Position numbers and translations under genes: made by a program
Shown: piece by piece, positions 1 to 8,444 of the stretch
Layout of the letters: every line of letters starts with the position of its first letter
Numbering within the stretch: position 1 is the stretch's first letter
Notes under the pieces: model-generated
The model's input: only the letters and a program-made list of their open reading frames with translations
Told to the model about the DNA's origin: nothing
Databases searched by the model: none
Assembly: GCA_027493885.1 (NCBI GenBank)
Contig: JAOSJZ010000001.1
Span: 992,001 to 1,056,000 of the forward strand
DNA: 64,000 bases
Origin: Gaiella sp.
GTDB lineage: Bacteria > Actinomycetota > Thermoleophilia > Gaiellales > Gaiellaceae
Reading direction: 5' to 3'

Positions 1-32
1 CCGGGCACGGGGTGATCGTGCGAAGCGGTGAC

Positions 33-458
33 CTATGGTCTGCGACCGCGAGGATTCGGGAGCGCGATCACTCCGAGGCGCTCCGCGCGCGCGACGCGTG
101 CGATCGCCGTGTCCGAGGTGGCGACGTCGGCGTCGGGCACCGCTGTGGCGATCGCGAAGCAGTCGGCGAGCGAGACGTCGCGATCCCGGCGGTGGTAGTG
201 ACGGGCGCGAATGAGCGCCGCACGCTCGGAAAGCGCCCGTGTCGCCGGAATCGGCCGCGCGACGTCGGCGAGGAAGCGGTCGAGCGCTTCCGACGCGTCG
301 TCGACCGGCGTCCGATGGACGCGAGTCAGCACGTCGAGCACCTCTGCGGCGTTGACGACCGAGACGCCGCATTCTCGTCCGTCCAGCGTCGACGACACCT
401 CCACTGCCGCGGCGTCACCGAGCAGGACGCTGACGATCGAGCCCGTGTCGAGGATCAC
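33..458 (-). CDS. PIN-domain toxin (VapC-like ribonuclease)
   Basis: A 141-residue protein starting VILDTGSIVSVLLG, the first acidic strand of a PIN domain. SLADCFAIATA and VATSDTAIARVA follow in the positions of the other conserved acidic residues. Family members are Mg-dependent RNases that act as toxins. The GTG start (456-458) is fixed by the 4-base overlap with the stop of the AbrB-type antitoxin upstream, so the two are translationally coupled. The longer reading frame continuing upstream runs antisense-like through the antitoxin and is not used. The acidic residues look intact, so the toxin is probably active. The RNA target cannot be predicted. Confidence 0.88.
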   Translation of the reverse strand: MILDTGSIVSVLLGDAAAVEVSSTLDGRECGVSVVNAAEVLDVLTRVHRTPVDDASEALDRFLADVARPIPATRALSERAALIRARHYHRRDRDVSLADCFAIATAVPDADVATSDTAIARVARAERLGVIALPNPRGRRP

Positions 459-733
459 TCGCCGTAGTACTCGCGCCACTTCCGCTCCATCGCGGCGTTG
501 TCCTCGGCACGCCACAGGCGCTTCGCCTCGTCTGCCGTGATGTCGCTCCTGGCCTTGCCGGCGAGGATCCCGCGAAGCGCCTCGATGGGATTCTCCGAAA
601 CGGGCCGGAGGGAGAGCTGCTCGCCCTCGTCGACGATGAGCACGGTCGAGGTGCCCCACCGCTCCCGCACCTCGGCGGGGATCGAGACCTGCCCGGCACG
701 CGTGATCTTGTGGCGCCACATCTTGCGTCGCAT
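455..733 (-). CDS. AbrB/MazE-type antitoxin of PIN module
   Basis: A 92-residue protein. Residues 6-45 fit a SpoVT/AbrB swapped-hairpin DNA-binding domain (ITRAGQVSIPAEVRERWG, then VLIVDEGEQLSLRP). The acidic and aromatic C-terminal tail (ERKWREYYGE) probably wraps the toxin. It lies directly upstream of the PIN gene with a 4-base overlap, the usual antitoxin-first order. A perfect inverted repeat spans its start codon and promoter, which suggests autoregulation. ATG start at 731-733. Confidence 0.87.
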   Translation of the reverse strand: MRRKMWRHKITRAGQVSIPAEVRERWGTSTVLIVDEGEQLSLRPVSENPIEALRGILAGKARSDITADEAKRLWRAEDNAAMERKWREYYGE

Positions 734-761
734 CCTTGCATTGTGTCATCTACGACGCAAG
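722..761. promoter_or_regulatory. Inverted-repeat operator of the first TA module
   Basis: CTTGCGTCG (722-730) and CGACGCAAG (753-761) are perfect 9-base inverted arms separated by 22 bases. They cover the antitoxin start codon and the region just upstream. The position and symmetry fit a binding site for the dimeric AbrB-type antitoxin. Its function as an operator is inferred. Confidence 0.5.
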
Positions 762-849
762 GTGGCCATTTCGGACAATGACCAGGTCGAGGCAAGACGA
801 CGTCCTGGCGCGGCGGGCTCCAGAGGGACGGAAGGAGCACGCCAATGCC

Positions 850-1080
850 GCTCGACGCCTTCCAGAGACCTCGGACGCCGGCAGCGTGCCGGAGCTCGTC
901 GTGTCGAACCCGACCGGGCACAGGGTGCTGCTCTACGACGGCGAGGAGCCCGAGGCGTTCGCGCTGCTCTGGCCGAAGCTCCGCGCCGGCTACCTGCTCG
1001 ACGCCCTCGAGCGGCTCGACGGGCGGGCGACCTCGGTCGAGCGGGTCGCGCAGTTCGTCGACTCGGTCGGTGCTGTGCGC
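850..1080 (+). pseudogene. Remnant resembling an ARPP-1/DUF6569 protein, internally deleted
   Basis: One frame reads SDAGSVPELVVSNPTGHRVLLYDGEE and continues directly into PEAFALLWPKLRAGYLLDAL. From memory of the ARPP-1 (DUF6569) family, the first part resembles its N-terminal half (GSVPELxVxN, LLxDGEE) and the second its C-terminal half. The middle of the domain would be missing. There is no clear start, and the frame runs on into toxin-antitoxin debris. I read it as a decayed gene fragment. The family call is tentative and rests only on these two short blocks. Confidence 0.3.
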
Positions 1081-1106
1081 GCGACGCACGGCCCGTCTGC
1101 CGGGCT

Positions 1107-1320
1107 CGGGGACGACTTCCGCCTCCGACCTCCGCGCGCGGCTGCGTCTGCTCGCCGCGGAGCGGGGGTCTCGATGGCGACGATCGTCCGCGAGGCGATC
1201 GACGAGAAACTCGCGACGGCGCGCCCGAAGCCCCGCAGCCTCGGAGCCGGGGCGTCGGGTCGCCGTGACACCGCCCGCCGGTCGGCGGACGAACGCCCAG
1301 AGCCGCGTTCGTGGCGCTGA
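1107..1320 (+). pseudogene. Frameshifted RHH (CopG-like) antitoxin remnant
   Basis: DLRARLRLLAAERG in one frame continues as VSMATIVREAIDEKLATARP in the next, together making a ribbon-helix-helix antitoxin. The break is at a five-G run (1164-1168); a sixth G would restore the frame. No convincing start codon or N-terminal beta strand is visible, so the 5' end also looks damaged. The stop overlaps the GTG start of the PIN remnant downstream, showing the original operon organisation. Confidence 0.6.
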
Positions 1321-1728
1321 TTCTCGACACCGGCCCGCTCTACGCCTCGCTCGACCGCTCGGACGACGACCACGACTCGTTGTCGCAGCCTGATCGAGCG
1401 CACCGACGAGCCGCTCGTGATCCCGGCTCCGGTGCTCGTGGAGCTCGACTACCTGATCCACCGGAGCCTGCACGCCGGCGTCCTCGTTGCTGTCCTGGAC
1501 GACATCGAGCGCGGGGCGTACGAGGTCGCGAATCTCGCGCCGCTCGACTACCGCCGAGTCAAGGACCTCTGCGACCGCTACGCCGACTCCGACATCGGCT
1601 TCGTCGATGCCGCCGTCCTGGCCGTCGTCGAACGGCTCGACGAGCCGAAGCTCGCGACCCTCGACCACGGGCACTTCGGGGTGCTGCGCCCGCGTCACGT
1701 CGACGCGCTTCGCCTTCTGCCCGAGTGA
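1311..1728 (+). pseudogene. Frameshifted PIN-domain toxin
   Basis: Starts ALILDTGPLYASLDRSDDDHD, then changes frame near 1377 and continues CRSLIERTDEPLVIPAPVLVELDYLI to the stop at 1728. Removing one T at about 1377 gives a continuous PIN protein of about 138 residues, a normal length, with DIGFVDAAVLAVVERL carrying the later acidic residues. Here the lesion is an extra base, and the partner antitoxin is also broken, so real decay is more likely than at the other frameshifted genes. Confidence 0.65.
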
Positions 1729-1748
1729 GCGGGCCTTGGGCCTATGTG

Positions 1749-1770
1749 GTGTCCGACTGAAGTCGGATAC
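1749..1770. repeat. Family-1 intergenic palindrome, copy 1
   Basis: GTGTCCGACT, two bases, then AGTCGGATAC: a near-perfect palindrome between the decayed PIN gene and the convergent DUF5615 gene. Five more copies occur in the window (2634, 11160, 11214, 58334, 58394). Confidence 0.8.
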
Positions 1771-1787
1771 CCGTGCCGTCACGGGCC

Positions 1788-2147
1788 TTACGGCCTCAGG
1801 AAGCGTGCGCCGTGGATCGGCTCGTCGGCTTCGAGCAATGCGGCGAGCGCCCGGGTCATCGCGCCGACGACGCCCGGTTGCGACCGGTCGAAGGACGGAC
1901 GCAGAGCGAACACGACCCCGGGGTGCGAAAGGCCGCGACTCGCGGCGTCGGCGACCATGACCGCGTAGTCGGCGACGTTGTCGGTGACGATCGCGCGTCG
2001 ATCATCACGCGCATGGGCGAAGACGATCTCGTCGGGCTGCCCGCGAAAGCGCTGTCCTGCCTCGGTGGCGGCGACGACGTCGTGTCCCCGGCGACGGAGC
2101 TGCCGTGCGATCTCGGCCGACCACATTTCGTTGAGCAACAGCCTCAC
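1788..2147 (-). CDS. DUF5615 PIN-like toxin
   Basis: A 119-residue protein starting VRLLLNEMWSAEIARQLRRRGHDVV, typical of DUF5615, a compact PIN-like nuclease family found in toxin-antitoxin pairs. The conserved acidic positions are partly visible: the first is NEM rather than the usual DEN, followed by ARDDRRAIVTDNVADY. The first acidic residue therefore deviates from the common motif, and activity is uncertain. The GTG start (2145-2147) overlaps the antitoxin stop by 4 bases. The longer frame upstream is a shadow of the antitoxin. Confidence 0.75.
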   Translation of the reverse strand: MRLLLNEMWSAEIARQLRRRGHDVVAATEAGQRFRGQPDEIVFAHARDDRRAIVTDNVADYAVMVADAASRGLSHPGVVFALRPSFDRSQPGVVGAMTRALAALLEADEPIHGARFLRP

Positions 2148-2548
2148 GCGTCGGCCGCGGCCAGCGCTTGCTCGAGCGCCTCGGCCGCGGCGATCCGCCT
2201 GTCGGCGTCCTGCGGATACCGCGCGTCGTACGCGAGCGCCAGGCGCACCTGGTCCTCGCCGAGCCCCGTCGAGCGGACGACGCACGCCACCGGATCCTCG
2301 GCGTCCGCGGCGCGAAGCGCCTCCACGTCCCGCACGATCTCCCAGACGTCGGGGCCGCCGTGGAGCCCTGCGCGCCTGCCTGTCGGGCCGGAACGGAAGA
2401 CGATTCCCGGGAACTCGGTACACCGCACGCCTTCCTCGATGAACCGCTCGGCGAGCTGTGAGGCGGCGACGCCCTCGCGGGCCGCGAGCTGCTTGAGCTT
2501 CGCGAGCAGACGCGCGTCGAGGCGGGCGGAGAAGGGCTTCGTCGGCAT
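2144..2548 (-). CDS. RHH-type antitoxin of DUF5615 module
   Basis: A 134-residue protein. Residues 1-45 form a ribbon-helix-helix (MPTKPFSARLDARLLAKLKQ, then AAREGVAASQLAERFIEEG). Residues 46-134 contain GIVFRSGPTGRRAGLHGGPDVWEIVRDV, which resembles DUF433-like antitoxin C-termini, and an Ala/Asp-rich tail. The pairing with a DUF5615 toxin and the coupled 4-base overlap support the call. The ATG start (2546-2548) follows an AT-rich promoter region containing an inverted repeat. Confidence 0.75.
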   Translation of the reverse strand: MPTKPFSARLDARLLAKLKQLAAREGVAASQLAERFIEEGVRCTEFPGIVFRSGPTGRRAGLHGGPDVWEIVRDVEALRAADAEDPVACVVRSTGLGEDQVRLALAYDARYPQDADRRIAAAEALEQALAAADA

Positions 2549-2602
2549 GCGAAGGATTGTACTCGGCTGTCGTACATTGTCTTACACGAATATGTCGTCA
2601 TC
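2549..2602 (-). promoter_or_regulatory. Promoter/operator region of DUF5615 TA module
   Basis: This is one of the few AT-rich patches in the window. On the minus strand TACAAT lies just upstream of the ATG, with AAGACA about 16 bases before it, a plausible -10/-35 pair giving a very short leader. TGTAC (2558-2562) and GTACA (2572-2576) form inverted arms over the -10, a possible antitoxin site. Confidence 0.4.
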
Positions 2603-2633
2603 GGACACCGCCCAGAGCTTGCGTGGCACGTAG

Positions 2634-2655
2634 GTGTCCGACTGAAGCCGGACAC
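2634..2655. repeat. Family-1 intergenic palindrome, copy 2
   Basis: GTGTCCGACT, two bases, AGCCGGACAC. It lies just downstream of the dnaE stop, with one mismatch in the right arm. Confidence 0.8.
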
Positions 2656-2672
2656 CAGGTCGCAGACGAGGG

Positions 2673-5600
2673 CTACGACAGGAGCGCCGATCCGCCGAGC
2701 ACGGCCCGCGCCTCGGCGAGGAAGTCCGGGTCGGGGCGGACGCGGTACTCGGGGCCGAGGGCGTACGTCTTCGGGCCCTCGGAGGTCGAGAGCGAGAGGT
2801 AGACCGGCGACTCGCCGGGGAACTCGCGCACGAGGCGGGCCAGCTCGCGGATCGCGCCGGCGGGGGCCTCGCGCGCGTCGAGCGAGAAGCGCACCTCGCG
2901 CCGCTCGGGGACGGCCTCGAAGGGCGTGATCTCGGAGGCGAGGAGCTTCGTCTCTCCGGCCTGCTTGTGGTCGATCCGGCCCTTGACGATCAGGATCCGG
3001 TCGGTGACGCAGAGCTCGCGGGCGGCGGCGTAGGCGGAGTTGAAGACGACGACCTCGGCGGTGCCGGTCGGGTCGTCGAGCGTGAGGAAGACCATCGGGT
3101 CGCCGCGCTTGGTCGTCAGGTGCTTCACGTCGGAGACGATCCCGCCGACCGTGACGACCTCGCCGTCGCGGCGGCGCTCGAGCTCGGCGAGAGTCGCGTC
3201 GGTCTTGCGGCGAAGCTGCTCGCGGACGGCCGAGAGCGGGTGCTCGGAGACGTAGAGGCCGAGCGTCTCCTTCTCGAGGCGCAGCAGCTCCTGCTTTTCG
3301 AACTCGCCCGCCGGGATCGGCGGGTGATGGTGCTCGAGGCCCGTGTCGGCCGCGTCGAAGGCGCCGTCGAACAGGCTCGACTGGCCCATCAGCCGGTCCT
3401 GCGCGAGCTTCTGCCCGAAGCCGAGCGCCTGCTCGAGGACGGCGAGCATCCCCATCCGCGTGGCGCCGGTCGAGTCGAGCGCGCCGCACTTGACGAGGGA
3501 CTCGAGCGAGCGCTTGTTGACGACCTGCGGGTCGACGCGCTCGGTGAAGTCCCAGATCGAGGCGAACGGGCCGCCCTCCTCGCGCGCGGCGACGATGCGC
3601 TGCGCGGCCGTCTCCCCCACGTTCTTCACCGCGTTCAAGCCGAAGCGGATCTTCCCTCGACGACGGCGAAGTCGACCGCGGACGAGTTGACGTCGGGCGG
3701 CAGCACCTCGATCCCCATCTCGTCGCAGGCGTTGACGTAGAAGGGGACACGGTCCTTCGTGTTCATCACGCTCGAGACGAGCGCGGCCATGTACTCGCAC
3801 GGGTGGTTCGCCTTGAGCCACGCGGTGCGGTAGGCGATCAGCGCGTAGCAGGCGGCGTGCGCCTTGTTGAAGGAGTAGTCCTTCGAGGCCTCCATGTCCT
3901 TCCAGAGCTGCTCGGCGACCGCCGGGGTGACGCCGTTTTGCGCGCAGCCGTCGAGGAACTTCCCCTTGAGCGAGGCCATCAGCTCGTGGATCTTCTTGCC
4001 GATCGCGCGGCGCAGCGTCTCGGCCTCGGCGCCCGAGAAGCCCGCGAGCTGCTTCGCGATCTCCATCGACTGCTCCTGGTAGATCGAGATCGCGTACGTG
4101 CCGCCCGTGATCGCCTCGAGCCTCGGGTCGACGTACTTCACCTGCTCGCGGCCGTTCTTCCGCGCCGCGTACGTCGGGATGTAGGCCATCGGACCGGGGC
4201 GGTAGAGGGCGACGAGGGCGATCAGGTCCTCGAACACGGTCGGCTTCACCTGGCGCAGCGCGTCCTTCATCCCGGAGGACTCGAACTGGAAGACGCCGGT
4301 CGCGTCGGCGCGGGCGAGCATCTCGTAGGTCCTACGGTCGTCGAGCGGGATCGCGCCGATGTCGAGGCCGCCGCCGACGAGCTCGACCGCCTTGTCGATC
4401 ACGTCGAGGTTGCGCAGGCCGAGGAAGTCGACCTTGAGCAGGCCGAGCGCCTCGACGTTCTTCATCGAGAACTGCGTCACGACCTCGGCCTCGGGGCCCT
4501 TCTGCTGGAGCGGGACGACGTCGATCAGCGGCTCCGAGCCGATCACGACGCCGGCGGCGTGGATCGAGTCGGCGCGGGTCAGGCCCTCGAGCGGGCGGGC
4601 GAGGTCGACGATCTCCTTCGCAACGGGGTCGTCCGCGACCGCCTTCGCGAGCTCCTGCCCGGGCTTCAGCGCCTCCTCGAGCGTCTGGCCCGGGCCCTCG
4701 GGGACGAGCTTGGCGATCCGGTCGACGACGCCGTAGGGGATCTCGAGCACGCGGCCGGCGTCGCGCAGCGCGGCGCGCGCCGCCATCTTCGAGAAGGTGA
4801 TGATCTGCGCGACGCGGTCGCGGCCGTACTTCTCGGCCACGTAGTTGATGACGCGCTCGCGGCCCTCGACCGCGAAGTCGATGTCCATGTCGGGCATGTC
4901 CTTGCGGGCCGGGTTCAGGAACCGCTCGAAGAGGAGGCCGTAGCGCATCGGGTCGATGTCGGTGATCTCGAGGCAGTAGGCGGCGAGCGAGCCGGCCGCC
5001 GAGCCGCGGCCCGGGCCGACCGAGACGCCGTTTCGCTTCGCGAAGCCGATGAAGTCGGAGACGATCAGGAAGTAGTCCGCGAAGCCCATCTCGCGGATCG
5101 TCTTGAGCTCGAAGCGCAGGCGCTCGTCGAGCTCGGGGGTCGAGGCGCCGTAGCGGCGGACGAGGCCCTTCTCGCAGAGCTCGACGAGGTATTCGAACGC
5201 GTCGCGGCCGTCCGGGACGGGGAACTTCGGCAGGCGGATCCGCCCGAGCTCGAGCTCGACCGAGCAGCGCTCCGCGACCTCGAGGCTGCGGCGCAGCGCC
5301 TCCTCGTGGCCCGGGAAGTCGAGCGCCATCTCGGCCGGGGTCTTGAAGTAGAACTCGTCGGCGCCGAAGCGCCAGCGGTTCGGGTTCTTGAGCGAGTCGC
5401 CCGACTGGATGCAGAGGAGCGCGTCGTGGCTGTGGGCGTCGGCGGCGTCGAGGTAGTGGACGTCGCCCGTCGCGACGAGCTGCAGGCCGCGGCGCTCGGC
5501 GAGCGTCGGCAGGCCGCGGAAGGCCGCCTGCTGCACCTCGAGCCCGACGTTCTGGAGCTCGACGTAGGTGTTGTCTCGCCCGAAGATCTGCGCGAGCCGG

Positions 5601-6067
5601 TCGAGCTCGGCCTCCGCGTCTTTGTCGCGGCTCTCCGAGAGCGCGCGGGAGACGCGGCCGGAGAGGCAGCCCGAGAGGGCGATCAGCCCCGGCGCGTACC
5701 GTGAGAGGAGCTCCCAGTCGACGCGCGGCTTGTAGTAGTAGCCCTCGAGGTAGCCGAGCGAGCAGAGCTTGACGAGGTTCGCGTAGCCCGTCGAGTCGGC
5801 GGCGAGCAGGGTCAGGTGCGCGTGGCCCTTCGTGAGCGCGCGCCGGTCGTCGACGACGTAGACCTCGCAGCCGAAGATCGGCTTGATCCCCTGCTCGGCG
5901 GCGGCCTTGTAGAGGTCGATCGCGCCCGCCATCGAGCCGTGGTCGGTGAGCGAGACGGCGGGCATCTCGAGCTCGGCCGCCTTCCTCGCGAGCGCCGGGA
6001 TCCGGCACGCGCCGTCGAGGATCGAGTACTCCGAGTGGACGTGGAGGTGGACGAACGGGGCGGGCAC
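2673..6067 (-). CDS. dnaE: DNA polymerase III alpha subunit (one frameshift)
   Basis: The main replicative polymerase. It starts at a GTG (6065-6067), V-PAPFVHLHVHSEYS, an N-terminal PHP domain. The palm domain has GPGRGSAAGSL and the catalytic PDMDIDF near residue 392. The C-terminus carries a helix-hairpin-helix region and an OB fold (VTVGGIVSDVKH, near residue 970). The reading frame breaks at 3654-3656: FAVVEG is followed out of frame by KIRFGLNAVKNVGE. One added base (GGG to GGGG on the coding strand) restores 1131 residues, the normal DnaE length. No second alpha subunit is seen here, and the gene is essential, so the break is probably a sequence error. The family-1 palindrome follows the stop. 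Confidence 0.93.
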
Positions 6068-6166
6068 GGGAAAGCCATCGTACTTCCGGCGGGGGACGTT
6101 CCCGGATCGAGCGGAAGCGCACGATCTGGACTCGACAAGAGGCCGGTTCCCGCCGATAAGACGGCC

Positions 6167-6274
6167 ATGCGGCACATCCCGATCTCGCTCAAGCTCGTCG
6201 CGGCGCTGAGCCTCGTCGCGGAGGCGACGGCGGCGGCGCTCGTCTTCTGGCACACGGGCCCGCGGGCCCGCTGA
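6167..6274 (+). CDS. Possible 35-residue hydrophobic peptide
   Basis: An ATG-started ORF, MRHIPISLKLVAALSLVAEA..., with one hydrophobic segment, lying between the divergent dnaE and the SDR39U1 gene. There is no convincing ribosome binding site and no family is recognised. It could be a small membrane peptide or chance. Confidence 0.2.
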   Translation: MRHIPISLKLVAALSLVAEATAAALVFWHTGPRAR

Positions 6275-6301
6275 GACCTGCGTCGGTGCCACACTGGAGC
6301 G

Positions 6302-7186
6302 ATGAAGGTCGCCGTCACCGGTGCATCGGGCTCCGTGGGGTCGGCGCTCGTGCCCGCGTTGCGCGAGGCGGGGCACGACGTCCTCACGCTCGTCCGTCGC
6401 ACGCCGACGGCAGGGCACGAGATCGAGTGGCATCCCGACGACGGCAGGATCGACGCGGACCGGCTCGCGGGCGTCGACGCCGTCGTCCACCTCGCCGGTG
6501 AGACGATCGGGCAGCGCTGGTCTCGGGGCGCGCGGAAGCGGATCCTCGGGAGCCGGGTCGACGGAACCGGCCTCGTGGCGCAGACGATTGCGGCGCTCGA
6601 GCCGCGTCCGACCGTCTTCGTCCAGGCCTCCGGCGTCGGCTTCTACGGGCTCGGGGACGAGCCGGTGACCGAAGAGAGCCCCAAGGGCGCGGGGTTCGCG
6701 GCGGACGTCGTCGAGGCGTGGGAGCAGGCGGCCGAGCCCGCGCGCGAGGCGGGGATCCGCGTCGTCGCGCTGCGCAAGGCGCCGATCGTCGACGCGAAGG
6801 AGGGGCCGGTCGGGCGGATGCGCTTCCCGTTCCGGCTCGGGCTCGGGGGCAGGGTCGGGAGCGGGCAGCAGTGGTGGAGCTGGGTCTCGCTGCCCGACGC
6901 GATCCGCGCCTACCTCCACGCGCTCGAGGGCGACCTCTCCGGCCCGGCGAACGTCGTCGGCGGAGCGGTCACGAACCGCGACTTCACGAAGGCGCTCGGG
7001 CGGGCACTGCACCGGCCGACGATCTTCCCCCTCCCCGCGCTCGCCGTGAGGCTCGCGTTCGGCCAGATGGGCGAGGAGCTCCTGCTCGGCGGCCAGCGCC
7101 CGGTCGCCGAGCGTCTCGCGCGGGCCGGGTTTGCGTTCCGGGACACCGACCTCGACGCGACGCTGGCCGCCGCGCTCGCGTCGTAG
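6302..7186 (+). CDS. TIGR01777/SDR39U1 family NAD(P)-binding epimerase
   Basis: A 294-residue protein of the YfcH/SDR39U1 group of atypical short-chain dehydrogenases. It has the N-terminal Rossmann motif VAVTGASGSVGSALV (glycine motif at residues 7-13), then VVHLAGETI, and SGVGFYG with the Tyr of the active-site region. RMRFPFRLGLGGRVGSGQQWWSWV is the family-typical stretch before the C-terminal domain. Family members bind NADP(H); their substrate is generally unknown. ATG start at 6302. It stands alone, transcribed in the same direction as the downstream rsgA leader. Confidence 0.88.
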   Translation: MKVAVTGASGSVGSALVPALREAGHDVLTLVRRTPTAGHEIEWHPDDGRIDADRLAGVDAVVHLAGETIGQRWSRGARKRILGSRVDGTGLVAQTIAALEPRPTVFVQASGVGFYGLGDEPVTEESPKGAGFAADVVEAWEQAAEPAREAGIRVVALRKAPIVDAKEGPVGRMRFPFRLGLGGRVGSGQQWWSWVSLPDAIRAYLHALEGDLSGPANVVGGAVTNRDFTKALGRALHRPTIFPLPALAVRLAFGQMGEELLLGGQRPVAERLARAGFAFRDTDLDATLAAALAS

Positions 7187-7233
7187 GCCCGGGTCGGGCA
7201 TACTGGCCGTGTTCCCGACGAAGGAGGTCGACG

Positions 7234-7284
7234 ATGACAGAGACCGCTTCCTCCGCGCCGCGCCCCGCGCGGCTCGTCGGCTGA
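7234..7284 (+). CDS. 16-residue leader peptide upstream of rsgA
   Basis: MTETASSAPRPARLVG, with an almost ideal Shine-Dalgarno sequence (AAGGAGGT at 7220-7227) 6 bases before the ATG. Its stop lies 14 bases before a structure that pairs with the rsgA ribosome binding site. Such a short, well-initiated ORF in front of a structured leader is the arrangement of a translation-coupled attenuator. No family is recognised. Confidence 0.5.
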   Translation: MTETASSAPRPARLVG

Positions 7285-7297
7285 GCTCAGAGACGGG

Positions 7298-7343
7298 CCT
7301 CTCGCGACGGGCGCGCCGCGCGCCCTTCCCGTAGTCCGAGAGG
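7298..7343 (+). promoter_or_regulatory. Nested hairpin covering the rsgA ribosome binding site
   Basis: The outer arms CCTCTCG (7298-7304) and CGAGAGG (7337-7343) are perfectly complementary, and the right arm contains part of the rsgA Shine-Dalgarno. Inside lies GGGCGCG (7309-7315), a CCG loop, and CGCGCCC (7319-7325). Folded, it would hide the initiation signal; ribosomes on the 16-codon leader could change the folding. The regulation is inferred. Confidence 0.45.
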
Positions 7344-7355
7344 AGACCTTTCACC

Positions 7356-8429
7356 GTGCCCGATCTCACCACCCTCGGCTGGGACGACGTTCTCGCCGAG
7401 CAGTTCGAGACCCATGCCGCCGCCGGGCTGGCTCCCGGCCGCGTCGCCGTCCAGCACCGGGGCGCCTACGACGTCCTCACCGAGCACGGCGAGCTCCGCT
7501 GCGACGTCGCGGGACGCCTCTACGAGGAGTCCCGCTCGCCCGCCGACCTGCCGGCGGTGGGCGACTGGGTCGCCGTCGCGCCGCGCGCCGAGGAGGCCGC
7601 CGGCACGATCCAGGCGGTCCTCCCCCGCCGCACGAGGTTCTCGCGCAAGACCGCATGGCAGGCGGCGGAGGAACAGGTGCTCGCCGCGAACGTCGACGTC
7701 GTCTTCATCGTCAGCTCGCTCAACGAGGACCTGAACCTGCGCCGGCTCGAGCGCTACCTGATCCTCGGGCGCGAGAGCGGCGCCCAGCCCGTCGTGCTCC
7801 TCACGAAGAGCGACCTCACGGACGACGCCGAAGCCGCGCTCGCGGCCGTCCGCTCGGTCGCGGCAGACGTTCCCGTCCACGCGCTGTCGAGCCTCACGGG
7901 CGAGGGAGTCGACGCGGTGCGCGCCCATCTGCGCCCGGGCGTCACCGCCGCGCTCCTCGGCTCGTCGGGCGTCGGCAAGTCGACGCTCGTCAACACCCTC
8001 GCGGGCGAGGAGCTGCTCGACACGCAGGAGCTCCGCAGCGACGGCCAGGGACGCCACACGACCACGCGGCGAGAGCTCGTGCAGCTCCCGGGCGGGGCAC
8101 TCGTGATCGACACGCCGGGCATGCGCGAGCTGCAGCTCTGGGTCGCCGACGAGGCGCTCGAGGAGACTTTCGACGACGTGACGTCCCTCTTTCAGCACTG
8201 CCGCTTCTCCGACTGCAGCCACGAGAGCGAGCCCGGCTGCGCCGTGAAGGAGGCGCTCGCCGACGGGACGCTCGCGCCGGAGCGCTGGGACAGTTACCTC
8301 AAGCTCGAGGCGGAGCTGGCCGCGCTCGAGCGGCGGCTCGACAAGCGGGCGCAGTCCGAGGAGCGGAAGCGCTGGAAGGCGATGTCGCGCTTCGCGCGCG
8401 AGGCATCGCGAGCCAAGGGGCGGCGCTGA
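7356..8429 (+). CDS. rsgA: Ribosome small subunit-dependent GTPase A
   Basis: A 357-residue circularly permuted GTPase that acts in late 30S subunit maturation. An OB-fold N-terminus (VGDWVAV) is followed by the permuted order G4 (TKSD, about residue 149), G1/P-loop (GSSGVGKST, about 204) and G3 (DTPG, about 251). The C-terminal zinc site is HCRFSDCSHESEPGC (about 281-295). The length and motif order are diagnostic. GTG start, preceded by GAGAGGAG that lies in a hairpin with an upstream leader peptide. It converges with the cyclase gene. Confidence 0.95.
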   Translation: MPDLTTLGWDDVLAEQFETHAAAGLAPGRVAVQHRGAYDVLTEHGELRCDVAGRLYEESRSPADLPAVGDWVAVAPRAEEAAGTIQAVLPRRTRFSRKTAWQAAEEQVLAANVDVVFIVSSLNEDLNLRRLERYLILGRESGAQPVVLLTKSDLTDDAEAALAAVRSVAADVPVHALSSLTGEGVDAVRAHLRPGVTAALLGSSGVGKSTLVNTLAGEELLDTQELRSDGQGRHTTTRRELVQLPGGALVIDTPGMRELQLWVADEALEETFDDVTSLFQHCRFSDCSHESEPGCAVKEALADGTLAPERWDSYLKLEAELAALERRLDKRAQSEERKRWKAMSRFAREASRAKGRR

Positions 8430-8444
8430 GTCGCCCCGGCGAGC

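Noticed and set aside
1749-2655. CRISPR array from the repeated palindromes
   Set aside because: The copies are hundreds to tens of thousands of bases apart, without regular spacers or cas genes.
2673-3821. Programmed frameshifting in dnaE
   Set aside because: No slippery heptamer with a downstream structure was seen at 3654; known programmed frameshifting in replication genes concerns dnaX, not dnaE, and four other genes show the same kind of break.
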